From Sinorhizobium terangae (lineage in GTDB: Bacteria; Pseudomonadota; Alphaproteobacteria; Rhizobiales; Rhizobiaceae): DNA of 64,000 nucleotides. The DNA lies in assembly GCF_029714365.1 (NCBI RefSeq), contig NZ_CP121660.1, forward strand, positions 1,116,001 to 1,180,000, given 5' to 3'. Numbering within the stretch: position 1 is the stretch's first letter; each line of letters opens with the position of its first letter. A program made the translations under genes and the position numbers. Below the pieces are notes generated by a model. That model worked only from the letters and a program-made list of their open reading frames with translations. It was not told the origin of the DNA and searched no databases. Positions 52,375 to 60,895 of this stretch are shown piece after piece.

Positions 52375-53643
52375 ATGACCAGCCTCACCGATCGCAAGAA
52401 CGCAGCCATTTCCCGTGGCGTCGGAATGACCACGCAGATCTACGCCGACCGCGCAGAAAATGCCGAGATCTGGGACAAGGAGGGCAACCGCTACATCGAT
52501 TTCGCCGCAGGCATCGCGGTCGTCAACACCGGTCACCGCCACCCCAAGGTGATCGCGGCGGTCAAGGAACAGCTCGATCGCTTCACCCACACCTGCCACC
52601 AGGTCGTGCCCTACGAGAATTATGTCCATCTCGCCGAGCGCCTGAACGCGATCACGCCCGGCAACTTCGCGAAGAAGACGATCTTCGTCACGACCGGCGC
52701 CGAAGCCGTCGAAAACGCGGTCAAGATCGCCCGCGCCGCAACGGGCCGCCAGGCGATCGTCGCGTTCGGCGGCGGCTTCCATGGCCGCACTTTCATGGGC
52801 ATGGCGCTCACCGGCAAGGTCGTGCCCTACAAGGTCGGCTTCGGCGCGATGCCGGCCGACGTCTTCCATGCCCCCTTCCCGATCGAGCTCCACGGCGTCA
52901 GCGTCGAACAGTCGCTTGCCGCACTGAAGAAGCTTTTTGCCGCCGATGTCGATCCGGGCCGCGTGGCTGCGATCATCGTCGAGCCGGTTCAGGGCGAAGG
53001 AGGCTTCTACCCGGCGCCGACCGCCTTCATGAAGGCGTTGCGCGAAATCTGCGACCAGCACGGCATCCTGCTGATCGCCGATGAGGTCCAGACCGGCTTC
53101 GCCCGCACCGGCAAGCTCTTCGCGATGGAGCACCATGACGTCGCGCCCGATCTGATGACGATGGCAAAGAGCCTTGCCGGTGGTTTCCCGCTTGCCGCGG
53201 TCACCGGCCGCGCCGAAATCATGGATGCGCCAGGACCTGGCGGCCTCGGCGGCACCTACGGCGGCAACCCGCTTGGCATAGCCGCCGCCCACGCCGTTCT
53301 CGACGTCATCGAGGAGGAGAGGCTCTGCGATCGCGCGAACCAGCTCGGCAACCGCCTGAAGCAGCGCCTCGCCGCAATCCGCGAAAAGGCGCCCGAGATC
53401 GTCGACATCCGTGGCCCGGGCTTCATGAATGCGGTCGAATTCAACGACGTGAAGACCAATCTGCCAAGCGCCGAGTTCGCCAACAAGGTCCGCCTCATTG
53501 CGTTGGAAAAGGGCCTGATCCTTTTGACCTGCGGCGTCCACGGCAACGTCATCCGCTTCCTGGCGCCGATCACGATCCAGGACGAAGTCTTCGCGGAAGC
53601 GCTCGATATTCTCGAAGCGTCAATCCTCGAGGCGCGTGGTTGA
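52375..53643 (+). CDS. gabT: 4-aminobutyrate aminotransferase
   Basis: 422 aa class III PLP aminotransferase, normal length for GabT. Motifs: FAAGIAVVNTGHRHPKV, TTGAEAVENAVKIARAAT, GGGFHGRTFMGMALTGKV, IVEPVQGEGGFYPAP, the PLP-binding Lys in MAKSLAGGFPLAAVTGR, and LGGTYGGNPLGIAAAHAVLD. It transfers the amino group from GABA to 2-oxoglutarate, giving succinate semialdehyde. The next gene oxidises that product. The ATG at 52375 is preceded by AGGA. Confidence 0.92.
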   Translation: MTSLTDRKNAAISRGVGMTTQIYADRAENAEIWDKEGNRYIDFAAGIAVVNTGHRHPKVIAAVKEQLDRFTHTCHQVVPYENYVHLAERLNAITPGNFAKKTIFVTTGAEAVENAVKIARAATGRQAIVAFGGGFHGRTFMGMALTGKVVPYKVGFGAMPADVFHAPFPIELHGVSVEQSLAALKKLFAADVDPGRVAAIIVEPVQGEGGFYPAPTAFMKALREICDQHGILLIADEVQTGFARTGKLFAMEHHDVAPDLMTMAKSLAGGFPLAAVTGRAEIMDAPGPGGLGGTYGGNPLGIAAAHAVLDVIEEERLCDRANQLGNRLKQRLAAIREKAPEIVDIRGPGFMNAVEFNDVKTNLPSAEFANKVRLIALEKGLILLTCGVHGNVIRFLAPITIQDEVFAEALDILEASILEARG

Positions 53644-53655
53644 CGGCAACTCAGG

Positions 53656-53673
53656 CGCCCGCTATCGCGGGCG
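53656..53673. other. Hairpin between gabT and gabD (first)
   Basis: CGCCCGC and GCGGGCG form a 7-bp stem with a TATC loop, 12 bp after the gabT stop codon. A second stem follows at 53729-53752. Together they may tune gabD relative to gabT. Confidence 0.5.
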
Positions 53674-53728
53674 TCCGGCCAACGACGCCGGCTCGGGGTG
53701 CGCAACCGCTGCTCCGGAGAAAAATGAA

Positions 53729-53752
53729 GCGAGGCTTGGCCAACAGGCCTCG
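53729..53752. other. Hairpin between gabT and gabD (second)
   Basis: GCGAGGC and GCCTCGC pair around a 10-nt loop, just before the gabD ribosome site (GAGGA). A stem this close to the ribosome site could affect gabD translation. Confidence 0.45.
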
Positions 53753-53766
53753 CCCGAGGACGTGCC

Positions 53767-55242
53767 ATGGGATTGACATCCGCACTGACTAAGCACCTGC
53801 GAGCAGCCGACCTGTTTGCGGCACTCGAAAATGTAACCCGGCCCTCCATCAAGTGGACCGGCGCGACATTCGACGTGTTCAACCCCTCGACCGGCGAATT
53901 GCTTGCAACGCTTCCCGACATGGGTATCGACGAGGTGCATGCCGCGATCGACGCTGCGGCCGCGGCGCAGGGGCTCTGGGCTGCAAAGCCGGCGAAGGAC
54001 CGAAGCACCATCCTCAGGCGTTGGCATGACCTGATCGTCGAGCATGTCGATGATCTCGCAGCCATTCTGACCGCCGAAATGGGCAAGCCGCTCGCGGAAG
54101 CAAAGGGCGAAGTCCTTCACGCGGCATCCTATGTCGAGTGGTATTCCGAGGAGGCCAAGCGCGTCTATGGCGAAACCTTCCCAGCACCCGCCAACGACCG
54201 CCGCATGCTTGTCATCAAGCAGCCCGTCGGCGTCGTCGGCACCATCACGCCGTGGAATTTTCCGGCCTCGATGGTAGCGCGCAAGATCTCGCCCGCGCTC
54301 GCCGCCGGCTGCGCCGTGGTGCTGAAGCCGGCGGAACAGACGCCGCTCGTCGCCGGCGCGATGTTCGTGCTCGCGGAAAAGGCAGGCTTTCCGAAAGGCG
54401 TCGTCAATCTGCTTTACGCCGCTGAAGGCGCCCCGATCGGCCGCGAACTCTGCAGCAACCCCAAGGTCCGCAAGATCAGCTTCACCGGCTCCACCGAGGT
54501 CGGACGGCTCTTGATGCGGCAATGTTCCGACCAGATCAAGAAGGTCAGCCTCGAACTCGGCGGCAATGCTCCCTTCATCGTTTTCGACGACGCCGACATC
54601 GACGAGGCGGTGGACGGCGCCGTTCAGGCCAAGTTCCGCAATGCCGGCCAGACCTGCGTTTCTGCCAACCGCATCTATGTGCAATCCGCCGTGCACGCCG
54701 CTTTCGCTGATAAATTCGTCGCACGCGTGCGCGAACTCACCGTCGGCGACGGGTTTTCTGCCGGGGTCGCGATTGGCCCGATGATAGACAGCCATGCGAT
54801 CGAGAAGATCGAGGCGCATGTCGCCGACGCCTTGGCCAAGGGCGGAGAAGTACGATGCGGCGGCAGGCGGATCGGCTCCACGGGCACTTTCTTCGAGCCG
54901 ACCGTCCTAACCGGCATTTCACATAGTATGCGCGTTGCCCAGGAAGAGACCTTCGGCCCGATTGCGCCGATCATTCGTTTCGAAACGGCCGAGCAAGTGG
55001 TGGCCGAGGCCAACGACACGATCTATGGTCTCGCCGCCTATTTCTACGCCGAGAACCTGAAGCGCGTCTGGCATGTGGCCGAAGCGCTCGAATATGGCAT
55101 GGTTGGCATCAATACCGGGCGGATGTCTTCCGAAGCGGCGCCTTTCGGCGGCATCAAGCAATCCGGTATCGGCCGGGAAGGCTCCCGCCATGGGCTCGAG
55201 GACTATCTCGAGATGAAGTATCTCTGCATGGGCAACATCTGA
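53767..55242 (+). CDS. gabD: Succinate-semialdehyde dehydrogenase (NAD(P)+)
   Basis: 491 aa aldehyde dehydrogenase of GabD type. Motifs: VGTITPWNFPASMVARKISP, FTGSTEVGRLLM, the catalytic Glu in ELGGNAPFIVF (near residue 263) and Cys in NAGQTCVSANRIYVQ (near residue 297), and EETFGPIAPI. It oxidises succinate semialdehyde to succinate, feeding the TCA cycle. It lies 123 bp after gabT in the same direction. A 7-bp hairpin follows its stop codon. Confidence 0.92.
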   Translation: MGLTSALTKHLRAADLFAALENVTRPSIKWTGATFDVFNPSTGELLATLPDMGIDEVHAAIDAAAAAQGLWAAKPAKDRSTILRRWHDLIVEHVDDLAAILTAEMGKPLAEAKGEVLHAASYVEWYSEEAKRVYGETFPAPANDRRMLVIKQPVGVVGTITPWNFPASMVARKISPALAAGCAVVLKPAEQTPLVAGAMFVLAEKAGFPKGVVNLLYAAEGAPIGRELCSNPKVRKISFTGSTEVGRLLMRQCSDQIKKVSLELGGNAPFIVFDDADIDEAVDGAVQAKFRNAGQTCVSANRIYVQSAVHAAFADKFVARVRELTVGDGFSAGVAIGPMIDSHAIEKIEAHVADALAKGGEVRCGGRRIGSTGTFFEPTVLTGISHSMRVAQEETFGPIAPIIRFETAEQVVAEANDTIYGLAAYFYAENLKRVWHVAEALEYGMVGINTGRMSSEAAPFGGIKQSGIGREGSRHGLEDYLEMKYLCMGNI

Positions 55243-55249
55243 GCGACGG

Positions 55250-55267
55250 CGGCGTAGCCACGCCGCT
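55250..55267. terminator. Hairpin after gabD
   Basis: GCGGCGT and ACGCCGC with an AGCC loop, 7 bp past the gabD stop codon. Probable end of the gab transcript before the convergent fabI gene; no U-run. Confidence 0.5.
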
Positions 55268-55347
55268 AGATCATAAACGTGATCGATTCCAAGAAGTTAG
55301 CGCTAGATGCGGGCGGAAAAACCGCACATGCCTTTCCTCATCCCTCG

Positions 55348-56133
55348 CTAGTCGACGATGTGGTAGCCGCCGTCGACGTAAAGCACCTGGCCGGTTATCA
55401 GTCGCGCCGCGTCGTGGGCGAGAAACGCGGTCGCCATGCCGACGTCGTCGATGTCGACGAGCTCGTGGGCCGGTGCCTTCAGCTTCGTCTTTTCGAGCAG
55501 CGCGTCGAATTCCGGGATACCGGAAGCGGCTCGGGTGGCAAGCGCGCCCGGCGAGATGGCGTGGACGCGAATGCCCTTGGGGCCAAGCTCGGCCGCCATA
55601 TAGCGCACCGCGCTTTCCAGCGCCGCCTTGGCGACGCCCATTATGTTGTAGTTCTCCACCACCACCTGTGACCCGTAATAGGTCATCGTGAAAAGTGTCC
55701 CACCGTTCTTCATAAGCGGCTCCGCGAGTTGGGCCATGCGGATGAAGGACCAGCAGGATATCTCCATCGTCGTCAGAAACCCCTCGCGCGGCGCATCGGT
55801 CACGCGCCCGCCGAGCGTGTCTCTCGGGGAGTAGGCGATCGAGTGGACGAGGAAGTCGAGCTCTCCCCAGGTATCGGCGATCCGCTCGAAGACTGCCTCG
55901 ATCTGGCCGGGTACCGCAATGTCCAGCGGCAGGAAGATCGGGACGTCGAGCTCGCGTGCCAGTGGCTCGACATGTGGCTTTGCCTTTTCGTTGAGATAGG
56001 TCACTGCGAGTTCCGCGCCCAAGGCACGAAATGCGCGGGCGCAACCCCAGGCGATCGAGCGATCGTTGGCAATGCCGACGATCAGGCCCTTTCGGCCTTC
56101 GAGAAGCTTGGCCTTGACGGTGGGGATGGACAT
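55348..56133 (-). CDS. fabI: Enoyl-ACP reductase FabI
   Basis: 261 aa. NAD-binding start IVGIANDRSIAWGCARAF, SIAYSPRD and active-site YNIMGVAKAALESAVRYMA (Tyr-x6-Lys) are present, with AISPGALATRAASGI near the substrate loop. It reduces enoyl-ACP in the last step of fatty-acid elongation. It is the last gene of the DUF3141-pta-ackA-fabI operon, 14 bp after ackA, and is likely a second FabI in addition to the housekeeping copy. Its triclosan-binding residues were not assessed. Confidence 0.9.
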   Translation of the reverse strand: MSIPTVKAKLLEGRKGLIVGIANDRSIAWGCARAFRALGAELAVTYLNEKAKPHVEPLARELDVPIFLPLDIAVPGQIEAVFERIADTWGELDFLVHSIAYSPRDTLGGRVTDAPREGFLTTMEISCWSFIRMAQLAEPLMKNGGTLFTMTYYGSQVVVENYNIMGVAKAALESAVRYMAAELGPKGIRVHAISPGALATRAASGIPEFDALLEKTKLKAPAHELVDIDDVGMATAFLAHDAARLITGQVLYVDGGYHIVD

Positions 56134-56147
56134 CGGGCGGTCTCCGG

Positions 56148-57326
56148 TCAGGCGTTGGGAGCGCTGATGAGTGCCAGGGTGTGGCGCGCGATCATCAGCT
56201 CTTCATCGGTTGGAAGGACATGAATGGCCACCTGGCTCTTGGCCGTAGAGATCAACGCGGCGCCAGCCTCGTTCGCCACCGGATCAAGCTCTGCCCCGAG
56301 CCAGGCGAGGCCTTCGACGATACGCGCGCGGATCGGGGCCGAGTTTTCGCCAACGCCCGCGGTGAAGACGAAGGCATCGATCCCTCCCAGCGCCGCCGCG
56401 AGCATCCCGGCATTGAGCACGCATCGATAACAGAAATGCGCGACGGCGAGCGCGGCGTTAGGGTCGGTGCTCGCCAGAAGGTCGCGCATGTCGCTGGAAA
56501 GGCCGGACAAACCTTTGAGCCCGGCGTCGTGATAAAGGAGATCCGAGACCGCCTGAGCAGTCATACCCTTCTCCATGATCAGATAGAGGACGACACCCGG
56601 ATCAAGCTGGCCCGGCCGAGTTCCCATCGGCAGGCCATCGAGCGCGGTAAAGCCCATCGTGTTTTCAATGCTACGGCCGTCCCGCAACGCGCACATTGAA
56701 GCGCCGCTGCCGAGGTGGGCGACGATGACGCGGGCCGCCTGCGGCGCCACCTCGCGTAGCCGCTCGGCAATATATTCGTATGAAAGTCCGTGGAAGCCGT
56801 AGCGCCGAATGCCCTGATCGTAGAAGGCCTTTGGCAAGGCGTAACAATCGGTGTGCTTGGCGTGGCCACGATGAAATGCGGTGTCGAAACAGGCTACCTG
56901 CGGCACGTCCGGATTGATCTCCATAGCCAGGCGGATCGGCGCCAGGTTGTTCGGCTGATGCAGGGGGGCGAGGTCCTGGTAGCTGGCAAGGCGGTCGAGG
57001 ACCGCCGCATCGATCAGAACGGGCCGCGCGTAGTCGGGACCGCCATGCACGACCCGGTGACCGACCGCCCGCAACTCGAAGCCTTCCAGCGTCAGGAGCC
57101 AACGTCTAGCCTCGTCAATGGCGGCCGGAAGATCGCGAACGGCCTTCGCGTCATAGGTCTGGTCGATGAGCCCGGTGCCGTCGGCCGCCGTCGCCTGCAG
57201 ACGCGGCCGCGTGCCGATACCGTCGATCTTCCCGCGAATCTGACGCGTCAAGTCCATGCCGGCGAAGCCGAAAACCTGGAACTTCAGGCTCGATGAACCG
57301 GCGTTGACGACAAGGAGCGCGTCCAT
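56148..57326 (-). CDS. ackA: Acetate kinase
   Basis: 392 aa, standard length. ASKHA-fold motifs: [54 protein letters not shown] and [19 protein letters not shown]. It makes ATP and acetate from acetyl phosphate, or runs in reverse. The ATG at 57326 is 4 bp after the pta stop codon. In S. meliloti the pta-ackA operon is known to respond to phosphate limitation through PhoB. Confidence 0.93.
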   Translation of the reverse strand: MDALLVVNAGSSSLKFQVFGFAGMDLTRQIRGKIDGIGTRPRLQATAADGTGLIDQTYDAKAVRDLPAAIDEARRWLLTLEGFELRAVGHRVVHGGPDYARPVLIDAAVLDRLASYQDLAPLHQPNNLAPIRLAMEINPDVPQVACFDTAFHRGHAKHTDCYALPKAFYDQGIRRYGFHGLSYEYIAERLREVAPQAARVIVAHLGSGASMCALRDGRSIENTMGFTALDGLPMGTRPGQLDPGVVLYLIMEKGMTAQAVSDLLYHDAGLKGLSGLSSDMRDLLASTDPNAALAVAHFCYRCVLNAGMLAAALGGIDAFVFTAGVGENSAPIRARIVEGLAWLGAELDPVANEAGAALISTAKSQVAIHVLPTDEELMIARHTLALISAPNA

Positions 57327-57330
57327 GGCG

Positions 57331-58287
57331 CTACACCGCTTCCACTTGCGCGGCCCGGCGCCGCGCCGCGTAGAGCGCCGCGACAGCGCAGGATGCGAGG
57401 CGCGTGCGCACCGAATCCGCCCGCGAGGTGAGCACGATCGGCACACGGGCGCCAAGGACGATGCCGGCGGCGTCGGCATGGGTGAGGAAAGTCAGGTTCT
57501 TGGCGAGCATGTTCCCGGCTTCGAGATCCGGCACCACGAGGATCTGGGCGTGGCCGGCAACCGGCGAATTTATACCCTTGATGCGCGCCGCTTCCGGATC
57601 AATCGCGTTGTCGAAGGCGAGTGGTCCTTCAAGCAGGCCGCCGGTGATCTGGCCGCGTTCGGCCATCTTGCACAGCGCCGCGGCCTCGATCGTCGAGGGG
57701 ATCTTTGCGGTCACCGTCTCGACCGCCGAAAGAATGGCAACGCGGGGCTCGCCGAGCCCGATCGTGACCCAGAGATCGATTGCGTTCTGCACGATGTCGC
57801 GCTTGGCCTCGAGATTGGGGAAGATGTTGATCGCCGCATCCGTGATGAAGAGCGTCTCGGCGTGGCCGGGCACGTCCATGACGAAGACGTGGCTGATCCG
57901 CCGCTCGGTTCGTAGGCCCGTGGCAGAGGCGGCGACCTCGTGCATCAGCTCGTCGGTATGCAGGCTACCCTTCATCAGGAGCTCGCCCCTGCCCTCGCGG
58001 ATCAATGCGACCGCCTTGGCGGCCGCTGCGTGGCTGTGCGGCACATCGATGATTTCCCACCGCCCGAGATCGAGCCGGTGTTCCGCCGCCACGTTGCGGA
58101 TCTTTGCTTCCGGTCCGACCAGTATGGGTGTGATCAGCCCCGTCTCGGCGGCTTCGATGGCGCCGCTCAGCGAGGTTTCATCGCAAGGATGCGCCACGAT
58201 GGTGACCGCGGGAGCCTCTGCTCGTGCGGCCGCGATCAGGCGGTCATATTTGGACGGCTGGGTCGCCAGCGTGGTCACCTCGGACAC
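57331..58287 (-). CDS. pta: Phosphate acetyltransferase (short form)
   Basis: 318 aa from a GTG at 58287 with AAGGAG nine bases upstream. Only the catalytic PTA/PTB domain is present; there is no N-terminal P-loop part. Motifs: [71 protein letters not shown] and [14 protein letters not shown]. It turns acetyl-CoA and phosphate into acetyl phosphate. A phosphate butyryltransferase role cannot be excluded, but ackA downstream favours Pta. It starts 18 bp after the DUF3141 gene. Confidence 0.9.
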   Translation of the reverse strand: MSEVTTLATQPSKYDRLIAAARAEAPAVTIVAHPCDETSLSGAIEAAETGLITPILVGPEAKIRNVAAEHRLDLGRWEIIDVPHSHAAAAKAVALIREGRGELLMKGSLHTDELMHEVAASATGLRTERRISHVFVMDVPGHAETLFITDAAINIFPNLEAKRDIVQNAIDLWVTIGLGEPRVAILSAVETVTAKIPSTIEAAALCKMAERGQITGGLLEGPLAFDNAIDPEAARIKGINSPVAGHAQILVVPDLEAGNMLAKNLTFLTHADAAGIVLGARVPIVLTSRADSVRTRLASCAVAALYAARRRAAQVEAV

Positions 58288-58305
58288 TCGGAACTCCTTC
58301 CCCAA

Positions 58306-60522
58306 TCAGGATGCGTTGCGATCATGTGCGGTCTTGTGCACCACCAGAGGTACTGGCGCATCATCGCTCAGGTCGAAAAGCGCTGTCACGCTATGCAGCC
58401 GCTCGGCGGCAATGCCAGTCAGCGGTCCGGGAGCCTCCAGGACCTCTCGAAGGGCGGCAAAGGCAGCGCGGCGTTCCTCGATTTTCTCCGGCAGCAATTT
58501 TGGAATGGCCGCAAGCGCCGCCTCCTCGTCCACGAGCAACATGAAATACTGCGTGCGCATAAGTGCCTTGAACTCGGCAAGCGTCAATTGCTTGGCGGAG
58601 GGATGAGCGCGCCGAAGCCGGCGAACCGCCTCGAAACCACGCTCATCGACCCTGCCGCGCGCCATGCCGACAAAAAGCAGCGCCCGCGCGAGTGCCTCTC
58701 GAAGCCCGCCCTTGGCCATGTCAGCTTTGAGCGCCACGATCCTGTTCTCCAGGAGCGCGTGGTGCAGGAGGTTCTTTGCCGCCTTGCGCGGAGGGCGGTC
58801 GGACTCCGTGTCGATACCGAGCGCCGCTTGCAAGGCGGGCGCGCCATAGACCGCGTGGAACGTCTGCTCCGAAAGGTGCTCGACCATCTGGCGCCAAGCT
58901 TCCAACCCGTCGACGACCTGCCGGGACATGTTCTCTTGCAGAGCCAGGAGCGGGTTGTCGGGTGCCGCTGGTTGGCGCGCATCGCGAACGGCCCCGGCGG
59001 CCGCCTCGATCCAGGCCATGACCGGATTGCTTGGACCGAAGACTTCGTATTGCAGGCGCAGCGGGTGCATGCTGCGCATCGCCTCCGCCGTCTGCGGCGT
59101 CACCATCGCCTTGATCCAGGGCTGCAGGTAAGTACGGTAAAGCGCGAGATTGACCTCGGACACCCGGGCGGCCGCGGCGAAGCGGCGGTCGTCGTCGATG
59201 TCGTTGCCGCCGAAGGCGCGGATATCGTCGAGCGTGCGCGCCTCGCAGCGCATGACCCACTCGCCGGTGACCAGATCCGGATTCTCTACAGCCGGTCCCA
59301 CCGGCTGCAGCACTGCCTCGTAAAGGCCGGGCGGCAGCACGTCGATCAGGTCGATATTCGACGCGAACTCGTCGTGTTCCTTGCGGGCGACACCCGCGGA
59401 AACGAAGATGCCGAGATGGCCGATCTTCTCGTGCACCGTGTAGACGATGGTCTGGCCGTGTGCGCGGATCTCGTCGACGCTGTCGTACAGATCCAGGATC
59501 CAGTCGAGCGCCTGCGCCGGCGGGGTGATGTTGTCTCCCTTCGAGCAGAAGACGACGATCGGCGAACGGATGTTGCGCATATCGATCGTCGTGCCGTCGG
59601 AGGTCTGGATCTCGCCCGCGGCAAGCTTGTTGCCGACGAAGAGCTCATCGACGATGAACTGCATCTCCTCAGCGTTCAGCCTCACATGCCCGCCCCACCA
59701 GCGCTCGAAGCCGAGATAGCGTCCGGCCTCGGTGTCTATCTTGGAATAGAGGTTGTATTGCTTGGTCCAGAGCGTGTTGGCGGGGTTCTGGTTCTCGAAG
59801 TTCTGCACCAGCCAGGCGCCATCGAATATGCCGGCGCCAAGATCGCCGGTGAGCGCGGTCAGCCAGCTGCCGCCGAGCAGGCCTCCCGAATAGCGCATCG
59901 GATACTGGCCCCGGACACCCGCCCAATAGGAAAGCGGCGCGCCCGCGATGATGATCGGCCCGAACAGTTCCGGGCGCAAAGAGGCAAGGATCATCACGGC
60001 CCAACCAGCCTGGCAGTTGCCGATGACGCAGGGCTTGCCATCGGCATCGGGGTGGCGGGCAATCACTGTTTCGAGGAAACCCGCCTCAGCGCGGGTGATA
60101 TCCTCGATGGTCTGGCCCGGCACCGGCTCGGGAAGGAAGCCGATGAAATAACAGGCGTGCCCCGCCTTCATCGCGACGCCGATCTCGCTGTCTGCCTTGA
60201 AGCCGCCAATGCCGGGTCCGTGGCCGGCGCGCGGATCGACAACGACAAACGGCCTTTTCAATGGATCGATCATCGCGTCGGCGGGCGGCACGATCCGGAC
60301 GAGCGCATAATTGACGGGACGATCGAGCTTGCGGCCATCGCAGACGAGTTCTGCTTCGTAATCAAGCACATGAGGTGCGGTACGCGCGGCTTGCTCTTCG
60401 TATTGGATGCCGCGCTGACGCATGACGTCCAGAAACAGGATGGAGCGTTGCCAGGCATCGAGCGCATAAGCGTAGGCATCGGCAAAGGTCGGCAGGGTCG
60501 GGACGGTGGATTGCTCAGGCAT
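58306..60522 (-). CDS. DUF3141 protein, PHA-synthase-like alpha/beta hydrolase
   Basis: 738 aa from the ATG at 60522, eight bases after GAGGAG. The alpha/beta hydrolase core (about 80-420) has a lipase-type box GNCQAGWAV (near residue 165) with Cys as nucleophile, as in PHA synthases (G-x-C-x-G). Asp is in CSKGDNITPP and His in HEKIGHLGIF. The C-terminal 300 residues are mostly helical. It is first in the operon with pta, ackA and fabI; in S. meliloti this first gene (orfA) was described as PHB-synthase-like. Polymer synthesis is unproven. It has no signal peptide. Confidence 0.85.
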   Translation of the reverse strand: MPEQSTVPTLPTFADAYAYALDAWQRSILFLDVMRQRGIQYEEQAARTAPHVLDYEAELVCDGRKLDRPVNYALVRIVPPADAMIDPLKRPFVVVDPRAGHGPGIGGFKADSEIGVAMKAGHACYFIGFLPEPVPGQTIEDITRAEAGFLETVIARHPDADGKPCVIGNCQAGWAVMILASLRPELFGPIIIAGAPLSYWAGVRGQYPMRYSGGLLGGSWLTALTGDLGAGIFDGAWLVQNFENQNPANTLWTKQYNLYSKIDTEAGRYLGFERWWGGHVRLNAEEMQFIVDELFVGNKLAAGEIQTSDGTTIDMRNIRSPIVVFCSKGDNITPPAQALDWILDLYDSVDEIRAHGQTIVYTVHEKIGHLGIFVSAGVARKEHDEFASNIDLIDVLPPGLYEAVLQPVGPAVENPDLVTGEWVMRCEARTLDDIRAFGGNDIDDDRRFAAAARVSEVNLALYRTYLQPWIKAMVTPQTAEAMRSMHPLRLQYEVFGPSNPVMAWIEAAAGAVRDARQPAAPDNPLLALQENMSRQVVDGLEAWRQMVEHLSEQTFHAVYGAPALQAALGIDTESDRPPRKAAKNLLHHALLENRIVALKADMAKGGLREALARALLFVGMARGRVDERGFEAVRRLRRAHPSAKQLTLAEFKALMRTQYFMLLVDEEAALAAIPKLLPEKIEERRAAFAALREVLEAPGPLTGIAAERLHSVTALFDLSDDAPVPLVVHKTAHDRNAS

Positions 60523-60895
60523 AATCTCCACTCCTCGGCGCGATCGAAGGTCGGTTTCATTCCCGCTTGCATATTAACAGCAACGTTCTTGTCGAGTGTT
60601 GATCCGCATCAAAGAAGGCAAGTGGCAGGGCCGCACATTATCCGTTGTTGTGGACCCTGCGGCTGTCATTGTCTCACGAGTCCGAAGAGCGCGGGGACGC
60701 CTTGTTACCGCGATTTGACATGTCGCGCGAACGGGTAGTCTGCTGCGCCACTTCATATCCGCCCGAACTTTTCGGACAGTCCCAAATGCTTAGGCGATAA
60801 CATTGCACTGAAAGACAACATCAGCAAGACAGCCCTTGAAAATCGGCGCGTTGCTTGCCAATTGGGGCAAACAAATCAAGGAGGTTTGCAACGCG
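60523..60895. other. Divergent regulatory region between the DUF3141 operon and htpG
   Basis: 373 bp without a gene. It should hold the leftward pta-ackA operon promoter, expected to be PhoB-linked, and the htpG promoter. A strong tandem Pho box was not found; CTGTCATTGTCTCACG near 60663 is the closest match and reads toward htpG. Confidence 0.4.
60836..60863 (+). promoter_or_regulatory. Candidate RpoH (sigma-32) promoter of htpG
   Basis: CCCTTGAAA at the -35 position is followed, after 16 bases, by CCAATT at 60858. The -35 box matches the rhizobial RpoH consensus CTTGAA; the -10 box is only partial. Transcription would begin about 25 bp before the ATG. Confidence 0.4.

Noticed and set aside
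60660..60680. CTGTCATTGTCTCACG as a Pho box for the pta-ackA operon
   Set aside because: Only one good half-site, and it reads toward htpG rather than the pta operon.
57940..60738. Very long plus-strand reading frame (932 codons) opposite pta and the DUF3141 gene
   Set aside because: Shadow of high-GC coding sequence on the other strand; no ribosome site, no family motifs, and it spans two genuine genes.
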